DNA of 64,000 nucleotides from Terriglobales bacterium (GTDB lineage: Bacteria; Acidobacteriota; Terriglobia; Terriglobales; Acidobacteriaceae), in assembly GCA_025934735.1 (NCBI GenBank), contig JAICWP010000003.1, forward strand, positions 229,865 through 293,864. Reading direction: 5' to 3'. The translations under genes and the position numbers were made by a program. Position 1 is the first letter of the stretch. Every line of letters starts with the position of its first letter. The notes beneath the pieces are model-generated. The model made no database searches. It saw only the letters and a program-made list of their open reading frames with translations, and was not told the origin of the DNA. Of the stretch, positions 24,654-32,011 are shown piece after piece.

Positions 24654-27200
24654 GTGCCCACACTTTCCGATTCCGCAATTCTGAAGAAAATTGAGCGCCA
24701 GCCGCGGCACACCGCCGGTTATAAACAACTGGTGCACGAATTGGGCGTGCGCGGCAACGATCGCCGCGAATTGGCGGAACGACTGCGCCAGATGGTTGCG
24801 CGAGGCGAACTGGTGGAAGCCGACGGCGATCGCTACTCCATTCCTCAGGCTGTAAAGAACAAGAACGCAGTCACCGGGCGCCTCACCATGCACCGCGACG
24901 GCTACGGCTTCGTGATTCCCGAGAGCACGGAGGTGCGGCAGCGCATCAGCGGCGACATATATATCCACGCCAATGCCATTGGCTCTGCCATGCACGGCGA
25001 CCGGGTGCTGGTGGAACTCGGTACCGTTCGTTCCGACGGCCGTGCCGAGGGCCGGATCTTGCGCGTGCTGGGACGCGCTCACCCTACCGTAGTCGGCACC
25101 TTCCACTATGGCCCGCGCTATAACTATGTGCGTCCCGTGGATGAGAAGATCACGTTGGACGTAATCATTCCTAGCGGCATGGAGATTCCTGCGACCAAAA
25201 CCGCTGAGGACGCGGAGGACGCAGGAGGAAAACAGGGAGAAAAAACTAAAAGGCGGGCGGTCCACCGGGTAATCGGGGAAGAGGTGAAGCACCGCGCTGT
25301 CGCTTGGGAGGACCTGGAAGGCGTTGTGGTTGACGCTGAGATCACGGACTGGCCCACGCCCACACAGAACCCGCGTGGCCGGGTGATCGAAATCCTCGGC
25401 TATGAAGATGACTTCGGCGTGGACGTGGAGATCGTCATTCGCAAGTATCACCTGCCCCACCGCTTTCCCACCGAGGTGCTGGAAGAAGCCCAGTCCGTGG
25501 AAGACATCGTCTCCTCGCACGAGCTGGAGCACCGGCGTGACTACCGCAACCTGCCCATTGTCACTATTGACGGCGAAACCGCGCGCGACTTCGACGATGC
25601 CGTTCTGGTGCGCCGCCTGGACAAGGGCACTTTCGAGCTCCAGGTACATATCGCCGACGTTGCCCACTACGTGACGGAGGGCTCGGCGCTTGACCGCGAG
25701 GCGCGCCTGCGTGGCAACTCCGTCTATTTTCCCGACCGCGCCGTGCCCATGCTGCCCGTCGAGCTCTCCACCGACATCTGCAGCCTGCGGCCGCACCTGG
25801 ACCGGCTGGTGATGTCGTGCATCATGGAAATTGACCACCAGGGCGAAGTTGTCGGCTATCAGCTAAACCCGGGTGTGATCCGCTCCGCCGATCGCATGAC
25901 CTATACCGACGTGAATCTCATCCTGGAGGGCGACGCCGGCGTGCGCCAGCGCTACGAGCGCCTGGTAGGCAACTTTGAGCTGATGCGGGATCTGGCGATG
26001 ATTCTCAACCGCAAGCGCGAGCGTCGCGGCTCCATTGATTTCGACCTGCCTGAGCCCGTCATTGAATTCGACGAGCTTGGCCTGATGCGCAGCATTACCC
26101 GTTCCGAGCGCAACATCGCCCATCGCCTGATCGAGGAGTTCATGCTCTCCGCCAATGAATGCGTGGCCCATTACCTGGAGCACAAGGCTGTTCCTTCGCT
26201 CTACCGCATTCACGAGAAGCCCGATCCCAAGCGCGTCTATGAGTTTGAAACCATAGCCGCCGCGTTTGGCTATTCGCTTGGTGTGGGCGCGTTGCCAGTG
26301 CAACGGTTCCAGTTCAAGACCGACCGCCGCGCCGGCTATGGCACCGGCAAGCGCCCCCGCGAACTGGAACTGCCCAAGGAAGTGCACATCACCCCGCGCA
26401 TGTGCCAGAAGCTGACGCAAAAGATAGCCGGGAAGCCGGAGGAGCGTATCCTCTCTTACCTCATGCTGCGCTCGCTGAAACAGGCGCGCTATTCGGAGGA
26501 AAACGAGGGTCACTTCGCGCTGGCTACTCCGACCTACACGCATTTCACCTCCCCCATTCGCCGTTATCCCGACTTGATCATTCATCGCATTCTGAAAGAT
26601 GTGCTGCATCAGTCCGCCGAGGTCCACGAACACGGGGTAGCAATTGGGAAAGGAGTGCCGCTGCCCAGCGAGGCGGTTGCCACTCCGTGGTCGAAACGCC
26701 AGGAAGCATCGTCCGTCCCGAAAACCAGGCAGAAAGTTCAGGCGCGGTCCCCCGCGCCGGCGCGAAGCGGCTCGACTGTTGCGGAGCCTATTCCCCTCGA
26801 AGTCCTGCACGAAATGGCCGAGGAATCCAGCCAGGCCGAGCGCCGCGCTGATGATGCCGAGCGCGAACTGATGGAATGGAAAAAGGTCAAATTCATGGAG
26901 GGCCGGGTGGGTGAGGACTTCGATGGCCTAATCGTCAGCGTCACCAAGTTTGGCCTGTTTGTGGAGCTGACCGAATTGTTCGTTGAGGGCCTGGTGCCGC
27001 TCTCTACTCTTGCTGACGATCGCTACACGTATCACGAGAACACCAAGCAGATCATTGGCCAGCGCAGCCGCCGTACCTTCAGTTTAGGCAACCAGGTACG
27101 GGTGCTGGTGGACCGCATTGATCCCGTGCAGAAGAAGATCCAGTTCGCGCTGCTACAGGAGCCACCCGCACGAGCGCAGCGCAAGCAGAAGAAGCACTAG
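24654..27200 (+). CDS. rnr: Ribonuclease R
   Basis: RNase R is a processive 3'-5' exoribonuclease of the RNB family that degrades structured RNA. Residues run as an N-terminal winged-helix segment (LKKIERQPRHTAGYKQLVHEL), cold-shock domains (about 75-250), the RNB catalytic domain (about 275-640, with IDGETARDFDDAV carrying the Mg-binding aspartates and FTSPIRRYPDL), and a C-terminal S1 domain (about 745-825). The start is GTG without a clear Shine-Dalgarno. Two insertions stand out: about residues 180-203, built over a short-repeat copy, and about 665-735, a Pro/Arg/Ser-rich linker before S1. A 17-bp-stem hairpin follows the stop codon. Confidence 0.95.
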   Translation: MPTLSDSAILKKIERQPRHTAGYKQLVHELGVRGNDRRELAERLRQMVARGELVEADGDRYSIPQAVKNKNAVTGRLTMHRDGYGFVIPESTEVRQRISGDIYIHANAIGSAMHGDRVLVELGTVRSDGRAEGRILRVLGRAHPTVVGTFHYGPRYNYVRPVDEKITLDVIIPSGMEIPATKTAEDAEDAGGKQGEKTKRRAVHRVIGEEVKHRAVAWEDLEGVVVDAEITDWPTPTQNPRGRVIEILGYEDDFGVDVEIVIRKYHLPHRFPTEVLEEAQSVEDIVSSHELEHRRDYRNLPIVTIDGETARDFDDAVLVRRLDKGTFELQVHIADVAHYVTEGSALDREARLRGNSVYFPDRAVPMLPVELSTDICSLRPHLDRLVMSCIMEIDHQGEVVGYQLNPGVIRSADRMTYTDVNLILEGDAGVRQRYERLVGNFELMRDLAMILNRKRERRGSIDFDLPEPVIEFDELGLMRSITRSERNIAHRLIEEFMLSANECVAHYLEHKAVPSLYRIHEKPDPKRVYEFETIAAAFGYSLGVGALPVQRFQFKTDRRAGYGTGKRPRELELPKEVHITPRMCQKLTQKIAGKPEERILSYLMLRSLKQARYSEENEGHFALATPTYTHFTSPIRRYPDLIIHRILKDVLHQSAEVHEHGVAIGKGVPLPSEAVATPWSKRQEASSVPKTRQKVQARSPAPARSGSTVAEPIPLEVLHEMAEESSQAERRADDAERELMEWKKVKFMEGRVGEDFDGLIVSVTKFGLFVELTELFVEGLVPLSTLADDRYTYHENTKQIIGQRSRRTFSLGNQVRVLVDRIDPVQKKIQFALLQEPPARAQRKQKKH
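25199..25232 (-). repeat. Short interspersed repeat apparently incorporated in the rnr coding frame, copy 3
   Basis: On the minus strand this reads TCCTGCGTCCTCCGCGTCCT then CAGCGGTTTT, matching the CTCTGCGTCC family. In the rnr frame it encodes the low-complexity TAEDAEDAGGKQ within a loop insertion. Confidence 0.5.
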
Positions 27201-27205
27201 GGCCT

Positions 27206-27243
27206 CGGCTTTAGCCGCTGTGTTTCCACAGCGGCTAAAGCCG
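27206..27243. repeat. Long perfect hairpin directly after rnr
   Basis: The 17-base arms CGGCTTTAGCCGCTGTG and CACAGCGGCTAAAGCCG are separated by TTTC. It starts five bases after the rnr stop and lacks a T tract, so it may stabilise the mRNA 3' end or be a REP-like element. Confidence 0.75.
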
Positions 27244-27263
27244 TGTTCCGAGTGCAAGGTTGC

Positions 27264-27283
27264 GGCACGGCTGAAGCCGTGCC
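27264..27283. repeat. REP-like palindrome, copy 2
   Basis: GGCACGGCTGAAGCCGTGCC differs from the copy at 20302-20321 only at the centre and orientation. It lies 20 bases beyond the rnr hairpin. Confidence 0.7.
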
Positions 27284-27380
27284 CTGATACGAACCTCCCG
27301 TACTCCACATGCAGGCAACGGCCATGAGCTAACCATAGAGGCGGTCGCGACCACCTCAATCAGGTAGAATCTCAAAAGCC

Positions 27381-27683
27381 ATGCCCACGCGCGACGACAT
27401 CATGGAGCGGCTGCGTTTCTGCTATGACCCGGAGATCCCGCTCAACATTGTGGATCTGGGCCTCATTTATGGAGTCCAGGTTGAAGAGGGCGACGTGGTG
27501 ATCGAAATGACCCTGACCGCGCCCGGCTGCCCCTCGCACAACGAAATCAGCCACGACATCCGAACCACGGTGCTCAGCATGCCGGGCGTAAACACCGTCA
27601 AAGTTAATGTGGTCTGGGACCCGCCCTGGAATCCCAGCCGCATCAGCCAGGAAGGCCGCGAGAAGCTCGGCATCGAGGCCTGA
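27381..27683 (+). CDS. MIP18/DUF59 family protein, SufT-like iron-sulfur cluster maturation factor
   Basis: The 100 residues cover a complete MIP18-family domain: CYDPEIPLNIVDLGLIYGVQV, the DVVIEMTLTAPGCPSHNEI loop with the conserved Cys (about residue 51), and VNVVWDPPWNPSRIS at the C-terminus. Family members (SufT, PaaD, Cia2/MIP18) assist Fe-S cluster assembly or delivery. No suf or isc genes are nearby; rnr ends about 180 bases upstream with REP-like elements between. A short-repeat copy lies just beyond the stop codon. Confidence 0.9.
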   Translation: MPTRDDIMERLRFCYDPEIPLNIVDLGLIYGVQVEEGDVVIEMTLTAPGCPSHNEISHDIRTTVLSMPGVNTVKVNVVWDPPWNPSRISQEGREKLGIEA

Positions 27684-27696
27684 TCTGCTGGTCGGC

Positions 27697-27724
27697 CCTC
27701 TCTGTGCCTCCGTGCCTCGGTGGC
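27697..27724 (+). repeat. Interspersed CTCTGTG-type short repeat, copy 4
   Basis: CTCTCTGTGCCTCCGTGCCT then CGGTGGC, of the same family as the copy at 5566-5597. It fills the gap between the SufT-like stop and the convergent membrane-protein stop. Confidence 0.5.
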
Positions 27725-29613
27725 TATTCGGGAAGCGACTCCAACGTCGGGACTGAGGGAACTGGCGCTCCCTTGCTGCCGGCGCAATTCGGCTTGTATT
27801 TCTCCAGCGCGTTGTGGTCCGCGTTCAGCAGCCAGACCGTGCGGCCACCGTAGCTGGCAATCAGCTGGCAGTCTTCCACGGGGCTGCCCTCCCGCGCCCA
27901 CACTACTTTGGCGTGCTGCAGGTCGGCGCGGTTCTCCACCCACTCCTCGTAGAAATCATGTTGTGGTCCATAGTGGACGATCACCAGTTGGTGGCCCGGC
28001 AGAGATTCCAGGCGCTTTTGCATGGCGGCTCTCTGCTGTGCCCAGAGTTCCAGCGGTCCTGGAGCGCTTATAGCCCCGGCGGCGGCGATTGCGAACGTTA
28101 GGACCGGCAAGCCGATAGCCAGGATTTTGCCTGGCGCCCGAGTCGGGAGGGCCCACGCCCAGCCACGACGAACCGCCTGGACCACCAGCACCACGGCCAG
28201 GGGCATCACCGGGGCCATGTAGTGAGAATGAAAGCGCCAGGTTTCGAGCGTCAGCCCAACCGCCACCAGTCCTATAGCCGCGAGCGTAACCCGCTCCCAG
28301 AATCCAGGGAAATAGCGCGCCAGCAATGCCGCCTGGGCTATCAGAGCGAGCAGCAGAACTATCATCCAAAGCGGACGAGGCGAGGGCCAGAACAGGAATC
28401 GCTCTAGCGCCAGCCCCTGAACCACTGAAAACGCCGCCACTTGCAGCACTTGAGCCCACCTGGGCCAGCGCTCCGCAAAGGCCAGCATCACGAAAGGTAA
28501 GGACAGCGCCGCCCCTAAGGCAAATTGCCAAAGTCCGAAGAACTTGCTGATGACAAACGCCAGCCGGTAAAAGCCCTGAGCCCAGCGCCAATCCGCCAGC
28601 GTGCCCACCGCAGCTGCCCTCATGGATGCGTCCTGCAACTGCGGCCAGGGCCGAAGATGCTGAAAGATGAAGCTGGGCACCGCATCGTACTGCCGTTCGT
28701 AGACTTGATAAGGCAGCTGCCAGGGGCTTCCTGTCACGCGCTGGTTGTAGGCCAGAGTCACGAAGGCGCCGAACAGCAGGAAGGCGGTCAGAGGCAGCGC
28801 GATTTTAGTCCCAAAGGGCCGCCAACCACCCTGCCGGCGCGGAGCGTATACCAGCAGCGCCGCTGCAGCCGGCACGGTCGCCAGCAGGCCTTCAAAGGGG
28901 CGGGTGTTGGCCAGGATCGTAAGTCCCAAGGCCAGCGAAAGAACGCTCCCAATCCGCCCCAGCCCGCCTTCCTTGTCCGCCAGCCGCCGGACCGCCCCGA
29001 AGACCAGCGCGCCCCCCAGCGCAGCCACCATCCCGCCCCAGAAGCTCTGCGACCAGTGCCCGAACCAAGCCAGCTGACAGGTCGCCAGCAGCCCGCCATA
29101 AAGCGCCCACGCCTCTCCTACCCAGGCCTGCAGCATCCAGCACAGTGCGGCACAGGCCAGGGCCGAACTCAGCCAGACCCCCGCGAGCGGATTTCCCGTT
29201 AGCCGCTGGCCGACAGCCAGGAAAACACCCTGACCGGGCGGGTACTTTGATTGATAACTGGGGCGAACCAGCACCTCCGGCGTCTGAAAATGCTGCCATT
29301 GCGCAGGCGTGGGATTGGTGAGGCGCCCTGCAGCAAATGTGTCGGCTGCAAGCAGATAGCTGAACTCATCGGGTGCGACCGGCAGCGGCGGCCGGCGCCA
29401 GCTAACCAGCGCATCTCCAGCAAATGCCACCAGGCCCACAAACAGCACGGCGAGGTTCCGGCGCCGCGCCAGGGCCCGGAATGCCGGCAGGATTCGGGTG
29501 CATTCCAGCAACCCGTATATGGGCGCCCAGGGGACGACAAAAGCCGCCAGAATCAATGCTGTAGCGCCTAGCAAGCTCTCGAGTTGGAGGGCCTTGAGGT
29601 CGGAACCTGCCAT
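27724..29613 (-). CDS. Polytopic membrane glycosyltransferase-like protein (PMT/ArnT-type fold)
   Basis: I place the start at 29613 (MAGSDLKALQ), giving 629 residues. The frame extends 38 codons further without membrane features. About a dozen hydrophobic helices run to residue about 510, followed by a soluble C-terminal tail. The first extracytoplasmic loop contains PVAPDEFSYLLAADTFAAGRL, matching the acidic D-E motif that binds polyprenyl-phosphate sugar donors in GT39/GT83-like enzymes, and a following SKYPPGQGVFLAVGQ segment is also typical. The likely role is transfer of a lipid-linked sugar at the outer face of the inner membrane. The substrate is unknown. Confidence 0.75.
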   Translation of the reverse strand: MAGSDLKALQLESLLGATALILAAFVVPWAPIYGLLECTRILPAFRALARRRNLAVLFVGLVAFAGDALVSWRRPPLPVAPDEFSYLLAADTFAAGRLTNPTPAQWQHFQTPEVLVRPSYQSKYPPGQGVFLAVGQRLTGNPLAGVWLSSALACAALCWMLQAWVGEAWALYGGLLATCQLAWFGHWSQSFWGGMVAALGGALVFGAVRRLADKEGGLGRIGSVLSLALGLTILANTRPFEGLLATVPAAAALLVYAPRRQGGWRPFGTKIALPLTAFLLFGAFVTLAYNQRVTGSPWQLPYQVYERQYDAVPSFIFQHLRPWPQLQDASMRAAAVGTLADWRWAQGFYRLAFVISKFFGLWQFALGAALSLPFVMLAFAERWPRWAQVLQVAAFSVVQGLALERFLFWPSPRPLWMIVLLLALIAQAALLARYFPGFWERVTLAAIGLVAVGLTLETWRFHSHYMAPVMPLAVVLVVQAVRRGWAWALPTRAPGKILAIGLPVLTFAIAAAGAISAPGPLELWAQQRAAMQKRLESLPGHQLVIVHYGPQHDFYEEWVENRADLQHAKVVWAREGSPVEDCQLIASYGGRTVWLLNADHNALEKYKPNCAGSKGAPVPSVPTLESLPE

Positions 29614-29859
29614 ACGGAAAGTGCTTATTTCTGGGCATATTAGCAGCTCTGGTTCGTGCGCCGTGCCGGGGCATCCTGCATAATGCTCAGGGGCATCGGA
29701 CCGTAAAGCTACATACCGGCGCGCCACCGTCTAACGCAGGCCCGATTCGCGCCGGATCGGGAATTTTGGCGATCTTCTCCTTTTGCAGACTTCTGCGCTG
29801 ATCGCACGCGGCTCCCGTGGTTAGACCGGCGGTACTTCAGGCGTGGACTGGAAAAGGCG

Positions 29860-30144
29860 ATGGTTGTCGAACGCCAACCCGGTGGCACCCGTCTTCTCGA
29901 CGTTCTGGACCGCGTGTTGGACAAGGGCATCGTGATAGACGCCTGGGTCCGCTTCCAGCTTGTCGGTTTAGACCTGATCACCGTTGATGCCCGGATCGTG
30001 GTCGCTTCCATTGAGACTTACCTGAACTACGCCGAGTCGCTCCGTCTCACCGGACTCGCAGCCATGCCCGAAGTTGTGCTTGGAGAGTCTGTCGCGACCA
30101 GCCGGACCCTCCGCCGCGTCAGGGTTTCCCGTAAAGTGGCGTAG
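29860..30144 (+). CDS. gvpA: Gas vesicle structural protein GvpA homologue, isolated
   Basis: The 94 residues contain an almost full GvpA/GvpJ core: LLDVLDRVLDKGIVIDAWVR, then VGLDLITVDARIVVASIETY and LNYAESLRLTGLAAMP. These correspond to the alpha-beta-beta-alpha fold that assembles the gas-vesicle rib, and closely match classical GvpA. The C-terminus has about 25 extra basic residues (TSRTLRRVRVSRKVA). No gvpC, F, G, J, K, L, N or V is recognisable on either side, which is odd because vesicle formation needs accessory proteins. GGAAAAGG stands only two bases from the ATG, so the start or ribosome site is uncertain. It could act outside vesicle formation, or the rest of the cluster may lie elsewhere. 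Confidence 0.85.
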   Translation: MVVERQPGGTRLLDVLDRVLDKGIVIDAWVRFQLVGLDLITVDARIVVASIETYLNYAESLRLTGLAAMPEVVLGESVATSRTLRRVRVSRKVA

Positions 30145-30153
30145 CAGCGGTGT

Positions 30154-30501
30154 TTAAGCCGCACTCTTGTTGACCGGTTGCACGGGCGCGTACTCCCGCT
30201 TTGCCGGGCAGACGTGCAGGTTCTCGGCAAAGGCCAGCAGCTTGAGACTGGTAGCGGCGATGGTGTGCTGGCAGTGAACGCAGGTAGAGATGGTGAGGTG
30301 AGGGTTGGGACCAGCTTGGCGCATGAACCCTAGAGCCTTATCAGCCAGGGTCAGATAGTTATCTACAAACTCTTTGAGTTCCCCGGATTCGTCCACTCCC
30401 GAGCCCGGCTCAGTGCTCCGCGGAGAGACCTTACGTTTCTCAGGGTGGGTGGCCTTTTTGTGAGGCAAGATGAACACCTGCTGGGTCGTGGCGCTCAACA
30501 C
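30154..30501 (-). CDS. Hypothetical protein with a possible CxxC/HxC metal site
   Basis: The 115 residues start with GTG, so the start is uncertain. The C-terminal 60 residues are the most gene-like: STCVHCQHTIAATSLKLLAF then AENLHVCPAKR. The C-x2-C...H-x-C spacing could make a small zinc ribbon. The N-terminus is basic and low-complexity. No family was recognised. It lies nine bases from the end of the convergent gvpA homologue, so the two transcripts may overlap. Confidence 0.45.
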   Translation of the reverse strand: MLSATTQQVFILPHKKATHPEKRKVSPRSTEPGSGVDESGELKEFVDNYLTLADKALGFMRQAGPNPHLTISTCVHCQHTIAATSLKLLAFAENLHVCPAKREYAPVQPVNKSAA

Positions 30502-30617
30502 GACACCCAGTTTAGGTCCTTGATCGGCCGGAGTTTTCCTGTGACCGGTCTGATTCCTACCCGGAGTTGATGCAGGAACAACTCTGGCAGATGCCTCACC
30601 GGGCGCGGGAGTTCAGG

Positions 30618-31028
30618 TTACAAAGACTCTCCCCACACCCGCACGTAGTAGGTCTCGACTTTCCCGGTCAACTCGTCGCTGTAACGGGCTACCAGGAACG
30701 GGTCCACGCGTTTGTAGGTGTGCAGCTCATCCACCCAGAGTTCCACCCCTGGAACCCTTTCCTGGATGCGGCGCGCATCTGCCAATACGTCGTCCGGCAC
30801 ATCCGTCTTCTCCAGCGGCAGCGCCATCCAGCGGGCCACGGCGACGGTGCCCGGAATGTTCCAGTACATAGCGACATCCTTGCGCGCTTTAGTTTCTGCG
30901 GCATGCCTCCGGTCCGCCCGGTAAACCGACACCCGCAGCGGGTCCAGCGGTTCGATGCCCAGTTCCTTGAGCGCGCACCCCAGGTTTCCCAGCCGGACGC
31001 TATTCGGGATGGGTGTGATCAGTTTCAT
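30618..31028 (-). CDS. Hypothetical protein
   Basis: The 136 residues start MKLITPIPNSVRLGNLGCALKE. No signal peptide, membrane helix or motif is visible. Mixed alpha/beta composition with several aromatic segments (MYWNIPGTVAVARWMALPLEK, ELWVDELHTYKRVDPFLVARY) suggests a folded soluble protein. The ATG starts two bases after the stop of the upstream minus-strand gene, and GGAGG lies inside that gene's last codons, so translation is probably coupled. I do not recognise a family. Confidence 0.6.
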   Translation of the reverse strand: MKLITPIPNSVRLGNLGCALKELGIEPLDPLRVSVYRADRRHAAETKARKDVAMYWNIPGTVAVARWMALPLEKTDVPDDVLADARRIQERVPGVELWVDELHTYKRVDPFLVARYSDELTGKVETYYVRVWGESL

Positions 31029-31030
31029 AG

Positions 31031-31435
31031 CTAGATTTCCTCCGAGAATTGGCTAAGGGTTTCAAATGCTTCGCGCATCAGTTCCTCGCTCCTGGCGACC
31101 GCCGGACCTTTTCGCCCCTGTGCCGCCCACAGCAGTTCCGTGTTCCTCGCGGTCTCCAGATGACGGCGGGCCAGTTGCTGCGCTTCGGCCAGGTCGCCGG
31201 CCTGTTCCACGATCAGCGGCGACACTCCGCCATCCATGTAAACCTCACAAACAAAATGCTTGCGTCCGTAAGCGGCGATATCGGCATAAAAATCACCGCA
31301 CCCGAAGCGCATCATGGCTGCCAACTGCAGCGGTTTCAGACGATTGGCCTGGTAGGCGGGGCAAGGGGGGACCAGCAGGGCGCGCCAGCGTGCTGAAGGT
31401 TCGGAGGAGAGGAGCTTGCGCCAGAAGTGCCACAT
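31031..31435 (-). CDS. Hypothetical protein coupled to the following unknown gene
   Basis: The frame is open to 31936, but that part is antisense to padR and its operators, so I use the ATG at 31435 (MWHFWRKLLSS); an ATG at 31315 is also possible. The C-terminal half contains RFGCGDFYADIAAYGRKHFV and EVYMDGGVSPLIVEQAGDLAEAQQLARRHLETARN, an alpha/beta start followed by amphipathic helices. No named family was recognised. It and the next gene (30618-31028) form a two-gene operon with overlapping translation signals. Confidence 0.5.
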   Translation of the reverse strand: MWHFWRKLLSSEPSARWRALLVPPCPAYQANRLKPLQLAAMMRFGCGDFYADIAAYGRKHFVCEVYMDGGVSPLIVEQAGDLAEAQQLARRHLETARNTELLWAAQGRKGPAVARSEELMREAFETLSQFSEEI

Positions 31436-31613
31436 CGAACAACCCGCATATAAACCGATGGCGGGCCACAGTACGAAGATGTCCTCAACCGCACGGTTAC
31501 GAAGGGCGCGGTTTGCGACGCAACCAGAAGCTGCTCGGCCGGAGCAGCACGGGGTTCCCGGCCGGACTTGAGTTTGGCAGGTGGTAGCCAGGCATATTGC
31601 TAACTTTTGCGTG

Positions 31614-31651
31614 GGTAGCGCGTCTACCTTAGCAAGGGTAGAATGCCTACC
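31614..31651. promoter_or_regulatory. Array of GGTAG/CTACC half-sites, probable PadR operator
   Basis: Alternating arms GGTAG (31614), CTACC (31624), GGTAG (31637) and CTACC (31647) surround the padR start. The central pair extends to TCTACC-N8-GGTAGA (31623-31642). PadR regulators commonly bind inverted repeats at their own promoter. A further GGTAG lies at 31583. Confidence 0.5.
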
Positions 31652-32011
31652 ATCATGGCGGCCAAGAACTCCAAAACCGATCTTCTGCAGGGCACGCTCG
31701 ACATGTTGATCTTGCGGACCCTGCTCTTTGGGCCAGCCCACGGCCACCAGATCGCCAAACATATCCAGCGGACCACCGATGATGTCCTGCAGGTGGAGCA
31801 CGGTTCTCTCTACCCCGCTCTGCACCGCATGGAGCGCAAGGGCTGGATTGCGGCCAAATGGGAATTGTCCAGGGAGCGAAATCGCGAGTTTAAGTATTAC
31901 CGCCTGACTCCGGCGGGAAGAAGGCAGCTCTCGCACGAAGAATCGAGGTGGAAGCAGGTGGCGGCGGCCGTGGCCAGGGTCATGGGGCCTGCCGGGGAAG
32001 GTGAAATATGA
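31643..32011 (+). CDS. PadR family transcriptional regulator
   Basis: The 122 residues form a winged helix of the short PadR type: LLQGTLDMLILRTLLFGPAHG, HQIAKHIQ, and VEHGSLYPALHRMERKGWIAAKW, followed by YYRLTPAGRRQL. It overlaps the permease gene by four bases (ATGA), the arrangement typical of PadR and orphan-permease pairs in Acidobacteriota. AAGGG five bases before the ATG at 31643 supports this start; an ATG four codons later (31655) is the alternative and would leave the last CTACC half-site outside the gene. It probably represses its own operon. Confidence 0.92.
   Translation: MPTIMAAKNSKTDLLQGTLDMLILRTLLFGPAHGHQIAKHIQRTTDDVLQVEHGSLYPALHRMERKGWIAAKWELSRERNREFKYYRLTPAGRRQLSHEESRWKQVAAAVARVMGPAGEGEI

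Noticed and set aside
24639..25838. A 399-codon minus-strand frame opposite rnr
   Set aside because: Antisense to RNase R, which has all its catalytic motifs; no features of its own.
31436..31936. N-terminal extension of the unknown minus-strand gene over the padR region
   Set aside because: This part is antisense to padR and its half-site array, so the downstream ATG was used.
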